Shown in pieces: positions 10,936 to 22,608 of a stretch of 64,000 bases of DNA (position 1 is the stretch's first letter; each line of letters opens with the position of its first letter). Source of the stretch: Lycorma delicatula (lineage: Eukaryota; Arthropoda; Insecta; Hemiptera; Fulgoridae). Location of the stretch: contig NC_134467.1 of the NCBI RefSeq assembly GCF_047948215.1, positions 37,180,520 through 37,244,519 on the forward strand, given 5' to 3'. A program made the position numbers and the translations under genes. The notes under the pieces are model-generated. The model searched no databases. It had not been told where the DNA came from and saw nothing but the letters and a program-made list of their open reading frames with translations.

Positions 10936-11599
10936 AATTGGATGTAAATTTTTCCATGTGCGTTGTGAAATAGTTTTTTCCTTATTTCAGCCTTTAAATA
11001 AAATGTAGCTATTGCAATTATAAGACTCCTGTTTATGCATCATTCCCTGAATTTATTTTTTTTTTTAATTTGTGACTTATTCACTAAAATTCTGTGACGC
11101 TCAAATTTATGTATCACCTTTTTTTTATTATAATTATAAAGAATTTAAGATAGAATGAAAGCAGCAGTGTAGAATGTAGTAGAGAATGTTAAGATAGAAT
11201 GTAGCAATGTAGTCAAGTATTGCTTTTTGTGGGTGTAGCAGTGAACCTGTTAATATACATACCAATTATGAGCCATTACAAATTTGCTACTTTTGGTAAA
11301 AATATATGTATACATCTCAGTCAATGCAGACAATAGAAAAGCTATTTTTTTGTAATTTAGTGCAATATCTGAGTAAAAGAAATGATTATCTTTTGCTTTG
11401 GTTGGCATTTTTAATAAATTATTAACAAATTTATATTGCTCTTAAAGTTTATTTAAAATAGAATTTAGTAAATTTCTTTTACAGAAACCGTATTTGTTCT
11501 CTTTGTAAGTTTTTAATTAATAGTAATTGTTTTTTGCTTGATGAATTAATTCATTGCTGTATATGGGAAAAAGGAAATGGAATTTTGTAGCATATGGAA
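10936..11599. other. Intron sequence without recognised features
   Basis: AT-rich intron. I see repeated GAATGTAG phrases at 11170-11210 but no gene, terminus or RNA signal. Confidence 0.3.
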
Positions 11600-11675
11600 T
11601 ACACCTTGCCTGACCGGGATTCAAACCTGGGACCTCTGGATGAAACACTTCACCTTGGAGATCCACATTATATAA
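11600..11675 (-). repeat. tRNA-derived SINE head (family 2), copy 1
   Basis: The minus strand carries the T-arm and B-box-like GGTTTGAATCCCGG (complement of 11614-11627) followed by TCAGGCAAGG, shared with the copy at 18000-18095. The A-box half is degraded. This is a SINE or pseudo-tRNA fragment rather than a tRNA gene. Confidence 0.6.
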
Positions 11676-11945
11676 AATAATTGCAAATTTTCTGTTTCTT
11701 CATTTAATGTTTTTAAAAAAATATGTACTGAATTTTCATTAATGCTTTAAAAATTTATTTTTTATTTTCACGTACTTAATTTAATATTATTAAAAATGTA
11801 TTAATTTTCATTAAGTAATAACTTCTACGTTATTTTTCATTTTTTAATTAATTGCAAATTGTGTGACACTGCTCTTCTCTGATCAAGTTTTTACCACAAC
11901 TTTTTTGATCCATCCAGGCAAATTTTGGGTGTATTTCTTTTGTTG

Positions 11946-13260
11946 TACAAGATTTTTTAGTCCTGTTACCCAATTGTTAATGTCTGGTAATTTTTTTCTA
12001 AGGAGAAATTTTGTTTTGTGACACGAAGTTGGTACCACTACTCAACCGGTATAGATACGGCAGTGTGAGTTGATTCTCCTTTAGCTGTGTAAACTTTTGT
12101 GCCATTTCCGGTCGTGTTACAAACAGAATGTCTTTTACCATAGAACAACAAGATTTCATTCTTGAACAATATTTTGCTACGAAATCGTACGTGAGTGTAA
12201 AATAATCATTTCAAATTAAATTTGTTGGTCTTCCTCCTCCAGAAAAAATGTCAATTTCAAGAGACAGGTAGTGTTTGCGACAGAAAACATATCAGTCGAA
12301 CCAACTTGCTTGACAGATGACGTTTTAGAGAATGTGAAAACAAGATTACTCAATTCTCTATGGAAGAGTTTACAAAAACTTTCCACGCAAGTCGGTTTGT
12401 CACATTCGAGTGTTCAGAAAGCCACTAAAAAATTGAAATTGTATCCGTATCGCATATGATTAGTCCAAGAGCTTCAGCCTCCAGATTTAAACAAGCGATT
12501 GCAATATTGCCTTCGGTTTAGGTCTCTCGTAAATGATAACGGAATCAAATTTTTAAACAATGTTCTTTAGTGTTGAGGCTTGGATCCATCTTAATGGTTT
12601 TGTGAACAGTCAAAACTGTCGAATTTGGGCAGTTGAAAATCTTAACGCTTTACAAGACATATCTTTGCATCCTGAAAAAATTGGTGTGTGGTGTGCGATA
12701 TCTCGTCATCATATAGTCAGAGCCGTATTCTTCGAACAGACAGTAAATGGTGAAGTATACAGGAATATTGTGTGCCAATTTGTGTCCCTCCTGGAACCTC
12801 AAGAACGGTATTGCTGGTTTCAGCAAGACGGTGCTACATGCCATGTCTCGAGAAACCGTGGATTTTCTGCAAGAGTTCTTTGATGATCGAATAATAAGCA
12901 AGGGTTTATGGCATCCAAGGTCCCCAGACCTCACATCTCTTGACTACTTTTTGTGAGGCTATATTAAGTCTGAGGCTTTCAAAAACAATCCTTACACTAT
13001 TGATGAAGTCAATATTACAGATGTAATCACGAATATTTCCGATGCAACTCTTAAAATGGTTTCTGCTAATATGCTGAAAAGAGTCCGTGCGTGTATAACC
13101 GCAAGGGGTGGGCATTTTGAGCATATTCTTTAACAATTATGTAATAGCTTTTTATTAAATCTCTTTTGTAAGTAACAAATACATTTTTTTATTCCACCTA
13201 AATTTCCCTTTCTTAAATTACATTTAAAATTGGGTAACAGGACTAAAAAATCACTCTGTA
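11946..13260 (+). mobile_element. Tc1/mariner-type element, nearly full length, inactive
   Basis: The ends match as inverted repeats: left GATTTTTTAGTCCTGTTACC (11951-11970) against the right end GGTAACAGGACTAAAAAATC (13233-13252) and a final TGTA at 13260. The left tip has lost a few bases. The 1.3-kb size is typical of the superfamily. It carries a broken transposase related to the one at 57825-58853. Confidence 0.85.
12129..13134 (+). pseudogene. Tc1/mariner transposase, frameshifted, first catalytic Asp lost
   Basis: The frame starts MSFTIEQQDFILEQYFATKS and then breaks. 12271-12459 reads the second helix-turn-helix region (LSTQVGLSHSSVQKATKK). 12560-12883 reads the catalytic core with FFSVEAWIHLNGFVNSQN, GVWCAIS and WFQQDGATCH. 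12850-13134 reads FLQEFFDDRIISKG, PRSPDLTSLDYFL and ends GGHFEHIL. The core has Val where relatives have the first catalytic Asp (SVEAW for SDEAW), and a TGA replaces Trp in FLWGYIK (12954). Frames change at least twice. The second and third catalytic Asp are present. Confidence 0.85.
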
Positions 13261-13379
13261 TAATATTATAATGTTTTATTTATAAAATAATCAATGTAAA
13301 ATATTTAACATCAATGATCTATTTCAAATAATCTATTAAATATTGCTTTGATAATTGAGATATTCTTTTTTTTTTCTTT

Positions 13380-13530
13380 TCGAATAGCCCATTTAGAGGG
13401 CACGCTTAATCAACCTTTTAGCCCATGCTTCTTTCATTTTTCTAGAGTGGTGTTCTTTATCTTCTTGAGTCCATTTTCTCCCTCTTCTACAAGTGAGTTT
13501 TTTCCTCTCCTGAAACTCTTTTTATTTTAT
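13380..13530 (-). pseudogene. LINE ORF2 C-terminal tail fragment
   Basis: The minus strand reads RKWTQEDKEHHSRKMKEAWAKR just before a stop. It resembles the tail SEQERARRSESLRDYWQKKS of the LINE at 26447-27744, a conserved charged C-terminus of this retrotransposon group. Only the tail remains. Confidence 0.55.
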
Positions 13531-13539
13531 TCCTAGATA

Positions 13540-15860
13540 TTCTTTTTATTTTTATACCTTATATTTTCCAGAATGATGTAAAATGTTCCAAACACTCAGT
13601 GAACCGTGAAATTGGTAGAAAATACAGCTTATATTATTGTCTTGGATCATTTTTATTATTATTATTATTATTATTACTCACTGAAAACCTTATTTTTTTC
13701 ATTTAATTTCCCGGTTATTTTTTCTTTAATTTTTAAAATGTGGGATTGCTAATGATAGCGCCATTACAGTTTATATAAACATACCTTTAGATGTGCATAT
13801 CATTGTGGTGTTGTTTTTGGTATTTGTTTGCTAATCAAAACAGATTAGCTTTTTTATAGTTTAGTTTTGAAAGAACAGAAGGGTTTATACAGAATATTAC
13901 AATTTCTTTAGACGTCTGAGGTTGATTGATTGTTTTATGATAAAACAAGGGAGAAATGTTTTATTAGAATTATATATACCATGAATCAATTGTGATTGGT
14001 TATACCCATGGGGGGAAGAGAAGAAGAACAAGAAAAAAAAAAGAAATAAAGAGATTTATCCTTTGTGTATGGGGTAGAAAGAACAGAGGGAAGTTATCTG
14101 ATGTTTTTAACAACTTGTGCTTTATACTTTTATGGTTTTTTTTTAATATTGTACTTTTCTGTTAAGATTCTTTAAATTGGTATATTCTTTAGAAATACGA
14201 TCAGGTGATATACAAAGCCTTTGCACATTTCAGTCACACAGATATTTTGATGGGAATCTATACATACTATGCCAGTTCCTTTCCTTATTAGATTATTTTA
14301 AGATTATTAGTCATTTAACCATTATTATACTACTATTCACATTCTTTAATCTCAACATAATAACTACTTCTTACAACCTTGATCAGCTGTGATTAAAAAT
14401 TTGTTTAATGAAATATCCGCCAAATTTGGTATATATGTACTTGACAACATCTACAAAATAAAAGGTTTGAAGATTTTATCTTAAAAGTTCCAAAATGGTC
14501 ATACTTAAAATTTTTTAATCATTATTAGCTCCATAAATATTGTAGTTTTATCGAATTATGTTTTATTAAAAAAATGTTAAGCATTTTATTGTGAACAAAA
14601 TGACACTTCATTTGTTCAAATCGATTGATAAGTAGCTGAGACATGGTTGAAATTGGTTAAATGGATTCCAAAAATTATCCAGGCTGAAAATTTTGTGCCT
14701 GTTTTCATTTTTTTTACTAATAATTTCTATATATGTTACAATATTTTTTTCAATGTGTGCCTGGTGAATGTAGATTGGTGGAGCGATCGTACAATTTTTA
14801 TTAATTTTTTGTCATTCATTTTGCCTTTATAATTATTAAATTACAAGTTAAAATTATTATTTATTTTTATAAATAAAGTTTTGATTTTGTACATTATAGA
14901 TGTATAAAACTTATACACATCTGCACAACCAACTAACCACAAATTAACAACATTTGTACAATAGGCACATGATGTCTATGATTTGCGTTTACACATACAC
15001 TGGCCAGTTCCGTAGGATTGACAGGCCTGTAAATTCATGGGATCAGCTGACAAAGGATAGATATACTCATAAAGTGGTCTTTGTTCTCCAGAGATCAATG
15101 GACTGAAAGCATGGGGAACTGGCATACAAGTTAATCAATTCCTGACCTGTCACAGTTGCTTTAAAGCATACCTGTGTACACTAAAATTGAGATCCTCTGC
15201 TGTGTGCGATTATTACAGGAGAGAGGATCCAACAATAATGTATTCATAATTAAAGCAGGTTTAGTCCTAAAAAAAATTGATAAAAAAATAAATGCCTGTG
15301 AATTTAGTAAAATATCAGAACTGTCGATATTGTACCAGGTATTTATGCAGTCCTGGTTTCATGTAGTAGTGATATAAATTGTCTCGTATATTGAAACGGT
15401 TATAAATTGATTTTAGGATTATTCAGTAACAAATTGATCCTACCTAGTTTTATGTATAAACCAAACCTTATAAACCTCTGCCAGTCTTTCTTATGGCTAA
15501 GAAATAACATAACGGTCGTAAGGTAAATGGTGTATCAGTTTGAAATGTTTTCTCTGAGAGTAATGATTTTTACTATATGCAAAGACAATGGTAAAACCCT
15601 ACTTATTCTGATCTCATTCGTTTAGATTTCTCAATAATAAAGATTTTTTATTATTTTTAAATATGATTTCTATCCTGTAGTAACTAGAGGTTATGCACAA
15701 TATAAAATTGATATACACAGTCTTCTTTCTGTAATTTAGATCAATGCAGTAGGGGAATTTGAGAAGTTATGATGGCAGCCCTGATAGCCTCCAACCCAAA
15801 AGTTTGTGTAAAAGCAATTCAAACAAACACACCAGTTTTTGTATTGTTGCTGAGCTGTGT
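13540..15860. other. Intron sequence without recognised genes
   Basis: AT-rich, with a short TTA/ATT microsatellite at 13650-13677. Small open frames here have no recognisable motifs and read through AT-rich sequence. I see nothing further that I can support. Confidence 0.35.
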
Positions 15861-15869
15861 TTAGTTCAC

Positions 15870-17160
15870 TGTTCAAGAAAAAGCAAAGTGTGTTTTGTGG
15901 CAGGCTGAATTAAAGTTTATGGTTTTAGTTAAACATGCATTTTGATGTGATTTTGGAAAAGAGCTACAATATGAAAATAATATACGACATTGGTTCAAAA
16001 GGTGTTCAAAGAAATTGGATTTGCTTTCAAGAAAAAAATCAACCATCAGACCATGAGTATCAGACGAAACTGTTGAACGAATTACACAATTTTCAATTAG
16101 AAGTTGTAACAAATTAATCTCTCATTGAAGCCTCGACTTAGATATTCCGAAAACAACATTTCACAAAGTTTTATAGAAAAGATTGAAATTGCACGCACAT
16201 AAAATCCAGCTACTACAGGAATTGAAACTTGATGATGAAGAAAAACATTTCAATTTCACTGTTGAAATTTTTTATAAAATTAATAAAAACGAATTATTAT
16301 TAGACAATATTATTTTTACGGAAGAAGTTACATCCCATATTAATGTTAACAGACACAACAGACACAATTCACAAATATGGGAATTTAAAAACCCACTTGT
16401 AATCTTTGAGAAACGACCGCAACATGAATAAAGTTCATTTTTGATGCGCTGTGATGAAAAATCATGTAATCAGGTCTTTTTTCTTCACTGAAAAGATTAT
16501 TAATGGCAATGTTAATCTCAATATGTTAAACAATTACTGCTTTCATCAACTGGATGAACTCAAAAACATACAACAAATTAATTTACAACAAGATGGTACA
16601 TCCCTGCATGCATTTGTCAGCCAGGCTTTGAACAGAAAATTTGGACATCGGAGTATCTGAGAAGAAAAGATTAGAAGCTTTTGAAATGCGGTGCTATAGG
16701 AGAATGTTAAAAATCAGATGGGTGGATAGAGTGACAAATGAAGAGGTATTGCGGCAAATAGATGAAGAAAGAAGCATTTGGAAAAATATAGTTAAAAGAA
16801 GCGACAGACTTATAGGCCACATACTAAGGCATCCTGGAATAGTCGCTTTAATATTGGAAGGACAGGTAGAAGGGAAAAATTGTGTAGGCAGGCCACGTTT
16901 GGAATATGTAAAACAAATTGTTAGGGATGTAGGATGTAGAGGGTATACTGAAATGAAACGACTAGCACTGGATAGGGAATCTTGGAAAGCTGCATCAAAC
17001 CAGTCAAATGACTGAAGACAAAAAAAAAACATCATTTAAAGGAAAGGATTAATGAAGCAATTGTAACCATTACAGAAGATATGTTAATTTGAGTATGGGC
17101 GAAAACTGAGTATCAGTTGGATACCTAGTAACTAATGGTGCCATATTGAAATTTATTAGT
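15870..17160 (+). pseudogene. Tc1/mariner (IS630-type) transposase relic interrupted by a LINE
   Basis: Pieces in changing frames reconstruct the order of an IS630-type transposase: an N-terminal helix-turn-helix part, KLHAHKIQLLQELKLDDEEK, the first catalytic region (IIFTEEVTSHINVNRHNRHN, with Glu-Glu where TDEAT is usual), FFFTEKIINGNVNLNMLNNY, and QQDGTSLHAFVSQALNRKF (second Asp). A LINE fragment follows at 16641, after which the transposase end resumes at about 17032 with HHLKERINEAIVTITEDML and VTNGAHIEIY-like codons. The SPD...D segment between the two halves is missing. Confidence 0.75.
16641..17031 (+). mobile_element. 5'-truncated LINE (family A), C-terminus of ORF2
   Basis: An open frame ending at 17015 encodes EKKRLEAFEMRCYRRMLKI, VTNEEVLRQIDEERSIWKN, RLIGHILRHPG and ends SWKAASNQSND, the typical C-terminus of a widespread arthropod LINE ORF2. 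The stop is followed by AGAC and a short poly(A) tract ending near 17029. It is inserted in the Tc1-type relic at 15870-17160. A longer copy is on the minus strand at 36883-38005. Severe 5' truncation is usual for LINE copies. Confidence 0.85.
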
Positions 17161-17999
17161 TATGAAAAAAAAACTGTTTGAAATGACAAATTCGATAAAT
17201 AAACAAAATCATCTGTAAGTATTTGTTTTTTCATTTAATCCATGTTGAAAACCCCCACCATTCTTTTATGAAGACCTTTGTATTTTTATGAATAACAAGC
17301 TAATGAAAGGGTACTAGATGTTTTAGCTGTTTATACAATAATCCAGATGGATAGTTCACCTGGAATTCATGGATAGAGGGAATGTTTTATTTCCCCTCAG
17401 ATTTAATTAAATGTCGATATAAAAAAGAATTAAGAAAAATTATTAATCTAGATGATACCCAATAAGATAAATATGACAGAAAAGGTCTTGGATAGTTATT
17501 AAAATCGATCAATTTGAAATATGTTATTTACTTAATTTTAATATCCTGAGGTAAAATAAAACAATCTATTATTGACAAATTTTAGAGAAAAAAAAGTTCG
17601 AGATAATTTATCGCTGTAATGAAAAAAATTCAATAGAAAATGATTTGCCAAAATTATTTATAATTGTTTTATATAATAGATGACTCTCTTTAAAATGGAT
17701 GATAACAATTTAAATTTTTATTTACAATGTAATAATAATGGTCATGTAACTTTAACAGCGGTTGTAATTTCTATCAGTCCAAGTCTTAAAAATAAATTAT
17801 TAAGGAATGAAACTTCAAATGATACTGAATACAAGGAAGAAAACTACTCATACGGAGGTAGCCCAGATGTTGAATAAAATATGAGCTTATACAGAACACT
17901 GGAAAATTTATAATTTGTTATAATCACTGTTCAACATTTATTTTTCTTGATATCATCACATAAGCTTGAAGGTTGTTCATGGGATATGGAAATTGATTT
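17161..17999. other. Intron sequence without recognised features
   Basis: AT-rich. The frame at 17680-17877 is open, but its peptide (MTLFKMDDNNLNFYLQ...) matches nothing I know and lacks exon-like codon use. I do not call it a gene. Confidence 0.3.
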
Positions 18000-18095
18000 T
18001 TGTAGTGTAGGAATAATGCCTTGCCTGACCTTGATTCAAACCCAGGACCTCTGTATGAAAGGCTGAGACAATACCACTCAGCCACAGAGATTAGC
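18000..18095 (-). repeat. tRNA-derived SINE head (family 2), copy 2
   Basis: The minus strand shows an A-box-like TGGCTGAGTGGTATTG (complement of 18069-18084) and a B-box-like GGTTTGAATCAAGG (complement of 18029-18042), then TCAGGCAAGG as in copy 1 at 11600. A cloverleaf-like D arm (GGCTGAG...CTCAGCC) is visible. The body beyond the head is not recognisable. Confidence 0.65.
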
Positions 18096-18189
18096 ATTTA
18101 AAAGATCAATGGGCACAACTTATAAATAATGTAATAAATTTAAAAAAAGTGAAAATCCTTTTTTTTAATGTAAAACACATTTCATAATT

Positions 18190-19470
18190 ATATTAATGTT
18201 TACATCTGTGTAAGGGAGGCCTTCTTACTTCTGGGCATATGCAAAAAATTGAAGACCAAGATTTTGGCTCTTGGCAAGTTAGGTGGAACGACTTTTCTAC
18301 TACATGCATGGTATATTTCCAAATGTTAGGGAGCTGCAAGCAGTTAGGTGGATCTCCGCCAATCTGTACACAACTCAATTCCTTTCAGGACATGGTGCTT
18401 TTAGGAATAGTTTGGTTTGACTGATTTGAGCTTGTGCCTGGATTGTAGGGTCAATGACTGCGGACCATGTCCTTTATGTTTGTTCCCGGTACAAGGCTGA
18501 ACATACCAGAGTTGTTAGGGAGCTCGAGAGAGAGTAAATTCCTTTCTTGATCTGCGAGTCAGTTGGACGACTCGCATAGAATGGACTATCGTAGCTGGCT
18601 TCCTTTGTTTCCTCGCCCTGAGCAGAACGACTTAAAGGGTATAAGTAGAGCAGCACCCCGGGTAGCTAGGGACCGCCTGGACAGTTGATTGGCCGGAGGT
18701 AGGTGTGTTGACATCAAGCCATGGTTAGTCAGTAAAAGTAATGGTGATTATTGTTAAATGTTAGCTGTCAGCAGAACGACAGCTGCACTGCCAAGGATAT
18801 GGGTAACCATGCAGCCATGAGGTGTAACGTCATTTTGATGAGGGCAATTTTTGATTGAGCAAACATCACTGTCGGCAGGATGGCAACTGCATTGCCGAGG
18901 GCATGGATCCCATGCAGCCGTGAGGTGTAGCGGCATTTCGACGATGGTAGTAGTGAAAGTAAATGTCAGATGGGACTGCGATTGAGCCGAGTGGGAGTAT
19001 GAGGTCTGTCCACCTTTCCCTGGTAGACCAAACCGGATTCCACAAATGAAAATAAGTTAGGGGTACGAACTGAATGTTGAGTTCACTAAGGAAACTAGGA
19101 CTAAATTTTGTTGCGAATAACATTTTTCGTGGTATGTTATTATTCTGTTGCCTCGAATATTATGAGACATTTACGAAATTGGCTTTATAAAATGTAGAAC
19201 TAGGCGCGGGGTTCATGCTTCTATGAACACGGTTAGTTAGTTCAGAGGGAAACTGTGTAGGTCATGTATGATGTTTGGATGAGGCCTGCAGCAAAGGCAA
19301 AAGCTGAGTTTAAAAATCACTGATGCAAACACGTCTACTGAAGCATTTACATCGGTGGCATTCCAACGAGGTCTGGCTTATTACTATGAGATGTTAAAAT
19401 TTAGAGGACGAAAGACGACTCCCATTAAAGCCCATCAGGGCTAGGAATGGCGGGGGGGGTGTAACAACAG
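18190..19470 (+). mobile_element. R1/jockey-like LINE, 3' part
   Basis: Noticeably less AT-rich than the flanks. Broken frames on the plus strand read QLYTTQFLSGHGAFRNSL-like and ADHVLYVCSRYKAEHTRVV, the ...TGHG-F... and HxLxxCxxY pattern at the C-terminus of R1/jockey/I-group ORF2, just after the RT and RNase H region. About 900 bp of apparent 3' UTR follow, including an imperfect tandem repeat (18768-18950) and a G run at 19451-19459. RT motifs are not present, so this is a 5'-truncated copy. Confidence 0.6.
18768..18950 (+). repeat. Imperfect tandem repeat in LINE 3' UTR
   Basis: Two diverged units about 103 bp apart both contain GTCAGCAG/GTCGGCAG, a GCACTGCC/GCATTGCC motif, CATGCAGCC, and TGAGGTGTA. 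The copies start near 18768 and 18871. Confidence 0.75.
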
Positions 19471-19879
19471 GAAGCATCACAAGGCGAATGTCTTGTGATG
19501 GGGTTTTGCACTTCTGTATGCAGTGTTTTCTGACTTTTATGTTGATTCAAATTTATTTTGTTTTATATTTGATTTCTTTTAAAAGGTGTTTTTTAACAGA
19601 AAAATAAGATTAGTCGTAAAAAGTTGATTTACTAACATCGTCATACAAAGTGTTATAAAAAAACAAGGATTTTTTAATTCTGTGAATACATCCTTTCAAA
19701 TGAGTTTCCACCCAATGGGAACACTTTTAAGTAATATCAGTATTTTCAGTTCTATTTTAGAAAGTATTTTATCACAAGTAGTGATTTTTATACTTTGTTT
19801 GAAAATTATCTAAAAAAGGATTTGCAATTAAATTTTGTGTAAAAATGAAATTAGTTGCCGTGCACTAGTGAAGATGTTT

Positions 19880-20465
19880 GAGAAGGCTTTTAGTGAGAGT
19901 GTTATGTTACCATCAGGTTTTATAAATGTACAACTAGTTTCAAGAAGACTGAGATGATATTAAAAGGGGTGGACCTACTGACACATCAACAAATGATAAA
20001 ATAAAGGATATAGTGTTCAATAACTGAATCACTATTAGAGAAGTTGTTGAAGATGATTTTTTTGGCGGTTTTTACGCTGTTTATGTTAAGCAATTTGTAG
20101 AAAACTATCACAAATGGAACAAACGATTCTTGGATTGTGTATCATGATAACACTCCAGTTCACTCTTCACCATTAAGAGATTATTTAATCAAAAATAATA
20201 CCATACTAAAGCCAAGCCTCTGTATTTTTCAGAAATTTCAGTAATGCAATTTTTTCTTGTTTACATTGATTAAACATAAAAAGACCAATAACTTAATGTT
20301 ATACCAAAAACTGCTTTCCACAAATGTTTTGAGGATTGAAAGAAGCACTCCTATAAGTGTGTCATATCTTTGAGGAACTACTTTGAAGGGTATAATATCA
20401 TTAGGGAAGAGTAAGTTTTTAAATTCTTTTTGATAAAAAAAAAATTTGTGTTGTTTTTTTAACAC
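19880..20465 (+). pseudogene. Mariner transposase relic
   Basis: Decayed mariner reading pieces include VKMFEKAFSESVML (helix-turn-helix region), WIVYHDNTPVHSSPLRDYL (second catalytic Asp in HDN) and a degraded C-terminal half with TPISVSYL and KFLNSF before a stop. The TGDE block and SPDLAPCD block are missing or destroyed. TTTTTTTAACACACCTTGCA at its right edge may be the mariner end. Confidence 0.65.
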
Positions 20466-20907
20466 ACCTTGCACTATTGCTAAGATTATCCAGCAAATTA
20501 ATTATACTACTCCTAACTTATCAGTATTATTTTTTGTAGTCTGTATTTGTTTGAAATTATCCAGATGACTTTTGGTCCTGTTTAATCTGGATAAATACAT
20601 TTTTTTTTTATTTTATTATAAAATATTACAGATATATATTACACTTGCTGGAATGAAATGATTTGCAATTTCTTAGGCTATTAATGCCTATAACTGTATA
20701 TTGAACTCTGTCATGAAGGCTATTCAAAACTACTTTATTTGTCGTTTTCTCAGAATGCCAGACATTGAGATGTTTTTAATTTTGAATGATGGTTGTGTAA
20801 TTTATTGAATGCTGATTGTCATTACAGATTGTTTACTATTACCACATTATTGCTTATAAACGGATATAAATTTATAATTGGGTAATTTTTAATCCGATTT
20901 TTTCCAG

Positions 20908-21421
20908 GCCAAATTTAGAAGGATGGTTGAAGAAAATCGTTCAGTAGGGGTACGAATTGATGGTGAAATTCGTCAAGCACAAGAAGAAATGGCTGCTCTT
21001 CGTGAAGAGTTAGCTGATACGAGTCGACGTCTCGAAGAGACGTTAACTGTACAATCTGATTCTTCGAATTCGAATTCAAATACGAACTCAAATTCCAACT
21101 GCGAGGTCACTTCAACCTCCACGACAACAACAACCCCGCAAACATTAACGTCTGTCACATCGACATCGACAGGCGATAATCCACCACAGAACAATCCGTC
21201 AAATATTAATGATTCTGGACATCAAAATAATAGTAATAGTAATGAAGCATCCGCCGAATCGAATCCGACAAATGAAGTTAATGTTACCAATAAAACTGAT
21301 TCCAATGTTAATAATCCTGTTGATGATCACAATCCTTCAGCCAATAGTGATAATTTGTCAACTAGTCAAGTGGTAAGACCTTCATCACCTATTGCTGGAC
21401 CAAGTAGTAAGCCTGATTTTG
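20908..21421 (+). CDS. KAZN: Kazrin, coiled-coil start plus Ser/Asn/Thr-rich segment
   Basis: Acceptor TTTTTCCAG ends at 20907. Donor GTAAGT begins at 21422, leaving phase 1. The first about 45 residues (AKFRRMVEENRSVGVRIDG, EEMAALREELADTSRRLEE) match the start of the vertebrate kazrin coiled coil, where MMEDNKQLALRIDG and NLRAELTATNRRL are found. The remaining about 125 residues are low-complexity and presumably disordered: SNSNSNTNSNSN, STSTTTTTP, then Asn/Ser/Asp-rich sequence ending SSPIAGPSSKPDF. Kazrin proteins link cell-junction and endosomal trafficking components; that role is from the family, not seen here. The next exon begins in the matching phase. Confidence 0.9.
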
Positions 21422-21839
21422 GTAAGTTTTAATTGTAATAATCAGTTATTTTATTGTTATTACTTGGGTTTTTTTTTTGTTGTTGGGGTTCAGTCAACAT
21501 CACTGTTTCAGAACTGAAAAACATTTCCCATCAGTTTCTTTCATGAGGGTTTTGGACTCCCCATAGTAGCTTTCAACATTTTTTTTTAATTTTTCAACTT
21601 TTATTTATTAATTTTTGCTTTTTTTTAACTTCGTTTCTTTTTAACTTTTTTTTTATTTTTTTTAATAAAACTTTAATTTTATTTATATAAAAGGAACTTT
21701 TGTTATGGTTTAGAAACTCAGATGTATTCTAATATTGCAATTGTTTTATTTATCATAAAAAGAATACAAATCCAGTTAAGTTGTGAGAAAAATTCTGTAA
21801 TCTTTTAAATGAATCCTGATACTATACGTCTCTAAAAAT

Positions 21840-22608
21840 GTTAACTTTGTTGGTTGTGCTTTGGTAGATGGCAACAGAACATATACATTTTACCTTACCA
21901 GCATCAACAGTATTTTCACTGAGGAGCTGTATGCTATTAATAACACATTAAATGTAATTAGCCTAACATTTTGAGGTATACTTGTCTGCTAAGATTTCAT
22001 GACTGCCTTACAGATGATTAGTGACATGTACTCCAGACACCCTTTGTTCTGTGAGATTCAGAGTGTTATTTCTCAAATGACTCAATGTAATACAACTGTG
22101 AGCTTCTGCTGGATCCCCAGTCATATTGGAATTTCAGGCAATGAGTGCGCTGATAGTGCGGCAAAAGAGGCTTGTTTCCAGCCTCCTTTCACTAATTGTG
22201 TTATTTCTAACGATCTTGTGTGTTTTCTGAAGAAGGTGGTGATCTGTGATGAGTGGCATATTTATTATACGGCATTGCATCTCAAGTATATACTAGGGGC
22301 TGACATGCGAAGTATGTTGGGAAACAATGTTATCTAATCTTTTACGATTTCTCATAGCCTTCCATTCATATTCAAACGTTTGAGTATTCATTGGCAGTTT
22401 CCATTATTTATACCATTTGGCATATGGCAGATGGTAATCTTAGTGTTTTAATTTAGTTTATTGATTTAATATTTCATTGTGGATATATTTCGCTTTTTGG
22501 GTTTTATTTTAATTTAATTTTTAATATTTATTTACATACTGTATAAATATCGCGTCTGGGCATTGATAATGACACTTTTGTTATGTGCCCAGGAAAACAA
22601 GAAAAAAA
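21840..22608 (+). pseudogene. LINE fragment with RNase H domain
   Basis: The frame 21999-22337 encodes ALQMISDMYSRHPLFCEI, VSFCWIPSHIGISGNECAD and SAAKEACF. The WIPSHIGIxGNExAD block is the C-terminal half of the RNase H domain found in I, jockey and R1-group LINEs. The N-terminal half of that domain is decayed with stops upstream. After the coding part comes an AT-rich 3' UTR ending TTGTTATGTGCCCAGGAAAA and a short A-rich tail near 22608. RT is absent. Confidence 0.8.

Noticed and set aside
16694..17035. Minus-strand frame opposite the LINE at 16641
   Set aside because: Antisense shadow of the LINE C-terminus.
18000..18095. tRNA gene on the minus strand
   Set aside because: A and B boxes and a D arm are visible, but there is no complete cloverleaf and a second diverged copy exists, so a SINE head is more likely.
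20973..21194. Minus-strand open frame opposite the large kazrin exon
   Set aside because: It is the antisense reading of the Ser/Asn/Thr-rich repeats (Val/Glu/Phe strings) and a shadow of the real exon.
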